Virus record (IMG/VR): IMGVR_UViG_3300025112_000108
Coordinates: 1-30,829 of that record
Strand: one strand, 5' to 3'
Origin: a virus
Length of the DNA: 30,829 nt
Made by a program: the position numbers and the translations under genes. A model generated the notes under the pieces. The model did not search any database. It saw only the letters and a list, made by a program, of their open reading frames with translations, and was not told where the DNA came from. Below are positions 29,283 through 30,829 of the stretch, one piece after another (within the stretch, counting starts at the first letter, position 1; every line of letters starts with the position of its first letter).

Positions 29283-29663
29283 TTAATCTTTTTCGACCAA
29301 CTCTTGCCCTTCCTCTGATTCTTGCTCATGCCGTCTCATTCTTTTCCTTAATAATACCACATCTGTCAAAACAACTGTAGCGATTGAAGCCAAACAGATA
29401 CCACCAAAGATAAGAACTGTTAATCCGGGCTCAATATTTCCCCACATACCACTTCTCCAAGTAAAACGATAGGCCTCAAGTAGCCCAAACATGGTAGCTA
29501 TGCCCAATCCAACTGCTATGATACTGATAAAGACTAGAAAAGTCACCAGACCGGGCATCATTTTACGATATTTTTCCTGATCTTCAGGACTTAACTGGTT
29601 AAACTCTTTCATTATCATCTCTTGATTATCCGGGTTTTCAGAAAGTTCAAAAAAGTCATTCAT
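29283..29663 (-). CDS. Two-helix membrane protein, 126 aa
   Basis: The start is at ATG 29663, just inside the end of the upstream gene. A helical N-terminus of about 37 residues (NPDNQEMIMKEFNQLSPEDQ) precedes two membrane helices, at about 42-62 and 83-104, then a basic RKRMRRH stretch and a Glu-rich tail. Both ends are probably cytoplasmic. Function unknown; it could be an exclusion or lysis-timing protein, which is only a guess. Confidence 0.6.
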   Translation of the reverse strand: MNDFFELSENPDNQEMIMKEFNQLSPEDQEKYRKMMPGLVTFLVFISIIAVGLGIATMFGLLEAYRFTWRSGMWGNIEPGLTVLIFGGICLASIATVVLTDVVLLRKRMRRHEQESEEGQELVEKD

Positions 29664-29970
29664 TATTTGCACCTACACCAGAAGAACCTACTATATAAGG
29701 TTTGCCATCTGGTCCTTTACTATCAGGTTCTAGTATTAGCGGCTCAACCACGACTCTTTTTAAGTTATTATGTAAAGCATAGAGTACACCTTGATCTTCT
29801 GACTGGATTACTACGCCCAGTTCTGTAAGACGTTTCATCAAGCACTTGTAAGCACTATCCGTATCTAGACAGTAGTTACTCTTAAAGGAAACACAGGTCT
29901 TTTTGGGATACAAACACACATCCTCTATGAGGTCATCAATAACTCCCCTTATTTCTTCTTGTTTAACCAT
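29656..29970 (-). CDS. Hypothetical protein, 104 aa
   Basis: Not recognised. A two-part protein: a helical N-terminal half with CLYPKKTCVSF and CLDTDSAYKCLMKRLTELG, resembling a small winged-helix outline, then a beta strand pair and a Gly/Pro-rich tail. GGGAGGTATA precedes the ATG, which overlaps the DUF2061 gene end. Confidence 0.55.
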   Translation of the reverse strand: MVKQEEIRGVIDDLIEDVCLYPKKTCVSFKSNYCLDTDSAYKCLMKRLTELGVVIQSEDQGVLYALHNNLKRVVVEPLILEPDSKGPDGKPYIVGSSGVGANNE

Positions 29971-30178
29971 TATACCTCCCGTACTGAATCCTGTTCCATA
30001 TCCTTTCGTTTACATAATGAAAAGCCCAACATATTCCCTCTGCCATAACGGTTACACCAAGGGCTCTTTCAATCTCTATCCCGGCTACCAGCCAAACTAA
30101 AGGAGTAGCTATACCTATCTCCAGTACCCTTTGAGTAAACCCTTTAAGAAACGACCTCTTTCGAGTTTCGTTAATCAT
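29963..30178 (-). CDS. DUF2061-like membrane protein, 71 aa
   Basis: A 71-aa membrane protein with the DUF2061 outline: RKRSFLKGFTQRVLEIGI, a membrane helix VWLVAGIEIERALGVTV, then EGICWAFHYVNERIWNRIQYGR, matching the family's ExxxxxxYYxHERxWxxIxxGR ending. It occurs in bacteria and phages, with no defined function. Its ATG overlaps an upstream TGA (ATGA). Confidence 0.75.
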   Translation of the reverse strand: MINETRKRSFLKGFTQRVLEIGIATPLVWLVAGIEIERALGVTVMAEGICWAFHYVNERIWNRIQYGRYNG

Positions 30179-30279
30179 CTAAACTTCGTGCCGGCTCGGT
30201 TAGTCTCACTCCCTGTTATATCTAGATTCTATGGGCCAAACCCTACAACCGATATATGCCCGGCGCGCCTAGGAGACAC
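30175..30279 (-). pseudogene. Short ORF interrupted by an amber codon
   Basis: GTG at 30279, preceded by AAAGGAG at normal spacing, opens MSPRRAGHISVVGFGP, then TAG at 30231-30229, then NLDITGSETNRAGTKFR to a TGA at 30177-30175 that overlaps the next gene's ATG (ATGA). The good ribosome site and the exact overlap suggest one 35-codon gene broken by a nonsense change, or an amber read through. A separate 18-codon ORF (30269-30325) overlaps its start. Confidence 0.35.
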
Positions 30280-30321
30280 CAGCACTACTCCTTTCAATAA
30301 TACCTATAACTTTATTTTCAC

Positions 30322-30829
30322 TCATTTTGTTTCCATCAACGTCTTTTCTACATCGTCAATCGTAGCACCAAGAGCAGCATCATAAGCAGTTAAAATCGCA
30401 TACATTTTACCGTTTTGCGATGTGTGAACTACCGATTGGACATTATCCTCAATCGCCCTTACCAGAATATCTACTACCCGCTTATGCCACTTATTGAAGT
30501 TGTCAATGAACGTGCTTGATATCCCCTCTCGTCTTGCATCTGCAATATAGTCTGTAACCGTTTCATTTAGGTTGTGAGATAATAAGGCGTGCATTTCAGA
30601 GTCCGACAATTCATTAAAGTCTGTGGCCTTAACCAGTTCTTCCAGACTATCTTGGAAAGCAGCGAACTTAATCGTTAGGAATTTCTTAGTCGTTACTGAT
30701 ACATCCAGTTGTGGAATAACGAGTTGCAGCCAAGTATCTGCATGAGTAAAAAGCGAATGATTTAATAGTACAGTTTGGTTGATTTCGCCTGATGCTAATT
30801 CTTGTCGTTCAAGATGATTTTGTACCAGC
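30322..30829 (-). CDS. Hypothetical protein, 5' end beyond the window (at least 168 aa)
   Basis: The frame is open without a stop from 30828 to the TGA at 30322, so the gene enters from outside the right edge. An internal TTG at 30609 is not a likely start because coding continues upstream (FLTIKFAAFQDSLEELVKAT and more). The visible part is helical and charged, with IDNFNKWHKRVVDILVRAIEDN. It is not a terminase, portal or integrase by motif. Family unknown. Confidence 0.7.
   Translation of the reverse strand, partial: LVQNHLERQELASGEINQTVLLNHSLFTHADTWLQLVIPQLDVSVTTKKFLTIKFAAFQDSLEELVKATDFNELSDSEMHALLSHNLNETVTDYIADARREGISSTFIDNFNKWHKRVVDILVRAIEDNVQSVVHTSQNGKMYAILTAYDAALGATIDDVEKTLMETK

Noticed and set aside
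22-30829. Genome-wide recoding of TAG
   Set aside because: Several well-supported genes, such as the 67-aa zinc ribbon and the Com-like gene, end in TAG at sensible positions, and large genes contain no in-frame TAG.
1-30829. CRISPR array, insertion sequence, integrase or attachment site
   Set aside because: No regularly spaced direct repeats, transposase or recombinase motifs, or flanking duplications were seen on reading both strands.

Overview
The window looks like most of the genome of a tailed double-stranded DNA bacteriophage, or a prophage segment. The morphogenesis genes fit a short-tailed (podovirus-like) virus: portal, a 1862-residue multidomain internal protein, scaffold, HK97-type capsid and virion adhesion proteins are present, but no tape measure, tail tube or sheath. 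No terminase, integrase, DNA polymerase or tRNA was recognised. The reading frame at the right edge is still open, so upstream genes such as terminase probably lie beyond it. Strong AAGGAGG-type ribosome sites and TTGACA-17-TATATT promoters show a bacterial host that uses a housekeeping sigma-70 type polymerase. The host group cannot be told from the sequence.

Almost everything is on the minus strand and is transcribed from right to left. From 30.8 to 28.4 kb lies an edge-truncated gene and a run of small membrane and zinc-ribbon genes. From 28.4 to 20.1 kb come the portal, a 258-residue protein, the giant polyvalent-type protein with an ADP-ribosyltransferase-like segment, and a 59-residue Com-like zinc ribbon. 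A promoter and a terminator-like hairpin then precede the capsid block (20.0 to 15.0 kb: scaffold, major capsid protein, decoration-like proteins, a LamG lectin). From 15.0 to 9.5 kb lie two virion proteins that share a closely related jelly-roll-like module, a Vsr/DUF559-like protein, a candidate Cys-His hydrolase, a holin and an XhlA-like protein, ending in a strong terminator at 9.5 kb.

A second minus-strand operon starts at an extended -10 promoter (9414-9442). Its first genes are a stand-alone sigma region 4 protein and an XRE repressor-like protein. It continues through a probable recombination pair, micro-genes, a VRR-NUC nuclease, a MazG-like enzyme, a deoxyribosyltransferase-like protein, a metallophosphoesterase and a Dam-type methylase. 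At 3.0 kb a divergent control region drives a leftward set (leaderless HTH gene, two small genes, a cytosine-5 methylase, a RepA/DnaB-like ATPase) and a short rightward set of four tiny genes. The rightward set ends in a terminator that lies antisense to the end of the leftward operon.

Genes are packed with ATGA and TAATG overlaps throughout, so translational coupling is probably the rule. About a dozen genes are shorter than 60 codons and were found by translating the gaps. The points most worth following up are the Com-like protein beside the capsid-operon leader hairpin, the ART-like segment and repeated terminal motif of the giant protein, the duplicated module in neighbouring virion proteins, the leaderless divergent switch, and the candidate lysis enzyme.
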